Positions 5,673 to 8,584 of a stretch of 8,584 bases of DNA are shown piece by piece. Origin of the DNA: a bacterium (GTDB lineage Bacteria; Verrucomicrobiota; Kiritimatiellia; UBA8416). Every line of letters starts with the position of its first letter. Positions within the stretch are counted from its first letter, which is position 1. The notes below the pieces were generated by a model. It was not told where the DNA came from and did not search any database. It saw only the letters and a program-made list of their open reading frames with translations. The translations under genes were made by a program, and so were the position numbers. The stretch is from the NCBI GenBank assembly GCA_020048935.1, contig JAIFLS010000163.1:1-8584 (forward strand), written 5' to 3'.

Positions 5673-6653
5673 ATGAATAAGTTTGCCAAACAGTTATTGC
5701 CGTTTTGTTCGCTGATCTTCATCTTCTCGCTCTGGACCTTCCTGGTCCCGCACGAGTTCCTGACGTTCACCAACCTGACCAATGTGCTCAGCCGCTCCAG
5801 CGTCAACATGATCATGGCGGCGGGGATGACCTTTGTCATCATCACCGCCGGGATCGACCTTTCGGTCGGCACCATGATGGGCATGTGCGGCATGGTGGGG
5901 GCGCTGGTGATGCTGTTGCTGGGCGGGGCGGGCTGGGGCGAGGTCGCGGCGGGTTCAAACATCGCGCTTCCCGGCTGGGCGGTGCTGGGTGGCATCGTTG
6001 CGGGCGTCGGCTGCGGCGCGCTGTGCGGTCTGGCCAACGGCATGCTCATCACGCGGCTGCGGCTGGCCCCGTTCATCGTGACGCTGGGGGCGATGAGCAT
6101 CTTCCGCGGGGTTTCGCTGCTGGTGAACAATGGCAAGCCCTTCACCGTCTCGGCCTTCACGCTGCTCGATACCGGGCGGGTACTGGGGATTCCCGTGTCC
6201 GTGCTGTTGCTGGTCGCGGTGCTGGCCGCTATGGCCTTCGTGCTCAAGTTCACGCCGTTCGGGCGCCACACCTATGCGGTCGGATCGAGTGTGGAGACCG
6301 CCTTTCATGCCGGCGTGAATGTCAACCGCCTGCTGGTGACGGTGTATGCCATGACCGGAGCCCTGGTCGGGCTAGCCGCCATGATCACGACCAGCCGGGC
6401 GAGTTCGGCGCAGCCGACAGCCGGGCTGTCGCTGGAACTCGATATCATTGCCGCCGTGATTATCGGCGGCTGTTCGCCCAGCGGCGGGCGGGGATCGATG
6501 GTCGGCACGATCATCGGGACGCTGCTAATCGGGGTGCTGCGCAACGGGCTGACCCTGTGCGGGATCTCGACCAACTGGCAACTGGTGGCGATCGGCCTGA
6601 TCATCATCCTGGCCGTGGCCGCCGACCAGATGGCCACCCGGCGGGAACGGTAG
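5673..6653 (+). CDS. Sugar ABC transporter permease, RbsC-like
   Basis: A 326-residue integral membrane protein of the BPD_transp_2 (RbsC/XylH) family and of normal length. It has a first hydrophobic segment at 8-25, a block around 45-83 that includes AGMTFVIITAGIDLSVG (50-66), further segments near 102-122, 131-151, 174-192, 219-239, 255-267 and 276-289, and a last segment near 302-317. The family motif AGIDLSVG and the late GGCSPSGGRGSMVGT (265-279) are clear, and the GSSVETAFHAGVNV stretch (204-217) matches the cytoplasmic loop that contacts the ATPase. It forms the channel through which the periplasmic sugar is taken in. ATG 5673 follows a good ribosome binding site, GAGGAAGG. The gene lies 96 nt after the ATPase gene and most likely belongs to the same operon. 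The basic tail RRER follows the last membrane segment. Confidence 0.92.
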   Translation: MNKFAKQLLPFCSLIFIFSLWTFLVPHEFLTFTNLTNVLSRSSVNMIMAAGMTFVIITAGIDLSVGTMMGMCGMVGALVMLLLGGAGWGEVAAGSNIALPGWAVLGGIVAGVGCGALCGLANGMLITRLRLAPFIVTLGAMSIFRGVSLLVNNGKPFTVSAFTLLDTGRVLGIPVSVLLLVAVLAAMAFVLKFTPFGRHTYAVGSSVETAFHAGVNVNRLLVTVYAMTGALVGLAAMITTSRASSAQPTAGLSLELDIIAAVIIGGCSPSGGRGSMVGTIIGTLLIGVLRNGLTLCGISTNWQLVAIGLIIILAVAADQMATRRER

Positions 6654-6762
6654 CCCGCGCGCGCCGCGAGCGTGGCTTTGCAGAGCATTAGCGGTTCGCG
6701 ATGGAGGTGCGGTTTGCCCGTTTGAAGGCGTATTCGCGGAGCCCAGTTGCGGCGCAACAGGG
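6654..6762. other. Convergent intergenic gap, permease/priA
   Basis: A 109-nt non-coding stretch between two convergent genes. It contains a GC-rich start, a near-palindromic GCTTTGCAGAGC segment, and at its right end a hairpin that overlaps the priA stop codon (listed separately). I see no T-tract terminator on either strand. Confidence 0.6.
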
Positions 6763-6764
6763 CT
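6740..6764. terminator. Possible bidirectional hairpin between permease and priA
   Basis: AGCCC-A-GTTGC (6740-6750) pairs with GCAAC-A-GGGCT (6754-6764) around a 3-nt loop, with one A-A mismatch, giving 10 bp. It overlaps two bases of the priA stop codon at 6765-6763. No U-run follows on either strand, so it may act as a weak or factor-dependent terminator or an RNA-protecting stem. Confidence 0.4.
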
Positions 6765-8584
6765 ACATCAGATCAAGCGCGTCGACATCGATTGACAGCG
6801 CCGTGGTGGCGGGGAGCGGGATACGCTTGTAGACGGTCTTGATCGCGGCGGTGACGCGGGCGACGGAGCGGCTGCGGATGATGATCTGATAGCGGTAGAC
6901 ATTCTTGATCTTGGCCAGTGGGGCGGGTACCGCCTCCGAGACGCGAGCCCCGCCGGCGGACAGTTCCTTGTCGAGGGCGCGGGCGTATTGGGCCGAGGCC
7001 AGCTGCACCTCGCCCTCGTGCCGTCCGCGGAGCGTCAGGCAGATCAGGTGGGCTGCCGGTGGGTAGTCCAGCTCGCGGCGGAACTCGAGTTCCTCGGCGC
7101 AGAACCCCTCGTAGTCCAGTCGCCGTGCGGACTGGATGGCTGTATGGTGCGGCGTGTAGGTCTGGATGTAGACATCGCCCGAGACATCCCCGCGACCGGC
7201 GCGTCCCGCGACCTGCGCGATCAGTTGGAAGGTGCGTTCACCGGCGCGGAAGTCCGGCACATGCAGGCTGAGGTCGGCGAAGACCACCCCGACGAGTGTT
7301 ACATTCGGGAAATGCAGGCCCTTGGCGATCATCTGTGTGCCGACCAGGATATCGATCTTGCCATCGCGGAAGGCCCCCAGGATATCCTCGTAGGCCGTCT
7401 TGCGGGTGGTGGTGTCGGCATCCAGCCGGGCGATGCGTGCGTGGGGGAAACACTTGTGCATCACCGCCTCCACCCGCTGGGTGCCGAACCCGGCGTAGCG
7501 GAAGGCGGGATCGGCGCATTGCGGGCATTTGGCGGGCACCGGCTTGGTGCAGCCGCACATGTGGCAGCGCAGCAGCTCGCCGGTGCGGTGATAGGTATGC
7601 GAGACGCTGCACTGGTGGCATTCGGAGACAAAGCCGCACTTCGGGCAGACCAGCGAGGAGGAGAAACCTCGACGGTTGAGGAACAACATCGTTTGCTCGC
7701 CCGTGCTCAGGCGTGAGTGGATGGCATCCAGAAGTTCCTTCGAGAAGATGCCGGCATGGCCCTGGCGCTGGGTCTCGATCCGCATGTCCACGATCCGGAT
7801 CGCCGGCATCTGGCGGTAGTCCGCCCGTTCGGACAGGGTGCAGAGCCGGTATTTGCCGCTCTGGGCGTTGGCCCACGATTCCAGCGCGGGCGTGGCGGAA
7901 CCGAGCAAGACCACGCATTTGAGCAGGTGCGCCCGCATTACGGCGACATCGCGCGCGTTGTAGCGGGGGGCGTCCGACTGCTTGTAGCTCGGCTCGTGCT
8001 CCTCATCCACGATGATCAGGCCCAGGTCGCGGACTGGCGCGAATACGGCCGAGCGTGCCCCGATGACCACGCGGGCCTCGCCGCTGCGGATGCGGTGCCA
8101 TTCATCGTGCCGCTCCCCGTCGGAGAGGTTGCTGTGCAGCACGGCGATGCGGTCGCCGAAGCGCGCCCGGAACCGCTCGACCGTCTGCGGCGTCAGGGCA
8201 ATCTCGGGGACCAGCACGATCGCGCCTTTGCCCTGCTCAAGTGCGTGGGCAATGCCCTGGAGGTAGACCTCGGTCTTGCCGCTGCCGGTCACGCCGTGCA
8301 GCAGGATCGGGCGGGGAGACTCTGCCGACAACGCCTCGCGGACGGACTCCAGCGCGGTTGCCTGCTCGGGCATCAGGTCGAGCGGCAGCGATGGGATCAG
8401 GGTGTGCCTGGCGAACGGGTCGCGGTTGACATTACGCGTCTCGATCTCGATCATCCCATGCTTGGCGAGTGTCTTGAGCGGGGCTTCAGTGGTGCCGGTG
8501 ATCTGCAGCAGCGCCTCGACCGGCAGTTCCCCGCCGTTCGCGTGCAGGGCGTCGAGGATCTTGCGTTGGGTGGGGGTGGGTCTG
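6763..8584 (-). CDS. priA: Primosomal protein N', replication-restart helicase (partial at 5' end)
   Basis: The reading frame stays open to the window edge, giving 606 visible residues; the N-terminal DNA-3'-end-binding domain and part of the winged-helix domain lie outside. The visible part begins with winged-helix sequence (TQRKILDALHANGG...), then a superfamily 2 helicase core: Walker A GVTGSGKT (visible 97-104), DEEH motif II (193-196), GSATP motif III near 228-232, and the late QVAGRAGR. Between the helicase lobes are eight cysteines at visible 313, 316, 322, 325, 340, 343, 353 and 356, in the exact PriA zinc spacing CX2C-X5-CX2C-X14-CX2C-X9-CX2C. PriA reloads the replicative helicase at stalled forks. 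The ATG at 8454 is internal, since the family sequence continues upstream of it. It is convergent to the transporter and unrelated to it by function. Confidence 0.96.
   Translation of the reverse strand, partial: RPTPTQRKILDALHANGGELPVEALLQITGTTEAPLKTLAKHGMIEIETRNVNRDPFARHTLIPSLPLDLMPEQATALESVREALSAESPRPILLHGVTGSGKTEVYLQGIAHALEQGKGAIVLVPEIALTPQTVERFRARFGDRIAVLHSNLSDGERHDEWHRIRSGEARVVIGARSAVFAPVRDLGLIIVDEEHEPSYKQSDAPRYNARDVAVMRAHLLKCVVLLGSATPALESWANAQSGKYRLCTLSERADYRQMPAIRIVDMRIETQRQGHAGIFSKELLDAIHSRLSTGEQTMLFLNRRGFSSSLVCPKCGFVSECHQCSVSHTYHRTGELLRCHMCGCTKPVPAKCPQCADPAFRYAGFGTQRVEAVMHKCFPHARIARLDADTTTRKTAYEDILGAFRDGKIDILVGTQMIAKGLHFPNVTLVGVVFADLSLHVPDFRAGERTFQLIAQVAGRAGRGDVSGDVYIQTYTPHHTAIQSARRLDYEGFCAEELEFRRELDYPPAAHLICLTLRGRHEGEVQLASAQYARALDKELSAGGARVSEAVPAPLAKIKNVYRYQIIIRSRSVARVTAAIKTVYKRIPLPATTALSIDVDALDLM

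Noticed and set aside
5705..6691. Plus-strand open frame of 328 codons
   Set aside because: It is an alternative frame of the permease, with a His/Arg/Gly-rich translation and no hydrophobic segments; the permease frame has all expected motifs.
8452..8454. ATG at 8454 as the true start of priA
   Set aside because: The same frame continues upstream to the edge with winged-helix sequence typical of PriA, so this Met is internal.

Overview
This is a GC-rich bacterial chromosomal window with ordinary, intact coding genes. PriA with its full zinc-cysteine set, an RbsABC-type sugar ABC transporter and Shine-Dalgarno-like sites place it in Bacteria. The high GC content, the KDG-kinase-type sugar kinase and several hairpin-forming intergenic repeats would fit a PVC-group or other free-living Gram-negative heterotroph. 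That lineage guess is a low-confidence inference; no rRNA or tRNA gene is present to test it.

Layout. Positions 1-168 hold the 3' end of a branched-chain amino-acid aminotransferase (IlvE type, +). Positions 169-484 are a non-coding gap packed with inverted repeats. A PfkB-family sugar kinase related to 2-keto-3-deoxygluconate kinases lies at 485-1564 (-). A comparatively AT-rich divergent control region (1565-1757) separates it from a rightward cluster: alpha/beta-hydrolase esterase (1758-2501), cytidine/guanine-deaminase-like zinc enzyme (2507-3088), periplasmic sugar-binding protein (3085-4080), double ATPase (4077-5576) and permease (5673-6653). The deaminase, binding-protein and ATPase genes are joined by 4-nt ATGA stop/start overlaps, and the esterase stop is 5 nt before the deaminase start. 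This strongly suggests one transcript. The permease follows after a 96-nt gap holding two kinds of short tandem repeat. Convergent to it is priA (6763 to the window edge, -), which is cut off at its 5' end and has no evident functional link to the cluster.

How the genes may work together (inference). The transporter has all three parts of a ribose/xylose/galactose-type importer. The esterase could remove an acyl group from a carbohydrate substrate, and the divergent kinase could phosphorylate a sugar or sugar acid made from it. The deaminase is the unexpected member: it suggests that the imported ligand contains a base or an amine (for example a nucleoside), or that the operon also does nucleobase salvage. 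No regulator is encoded in the window, although the divergent region has two palindromes that could be operators.

I found no CRISPR array, insertion sequence, phage gene or clearly new system. The items most worth a second look are the intergenic repeats, especially the two inverted hairpin copies with an apparent compensatory base-pair change, and the deaminase/esterase/sugar-ABC gene combination.
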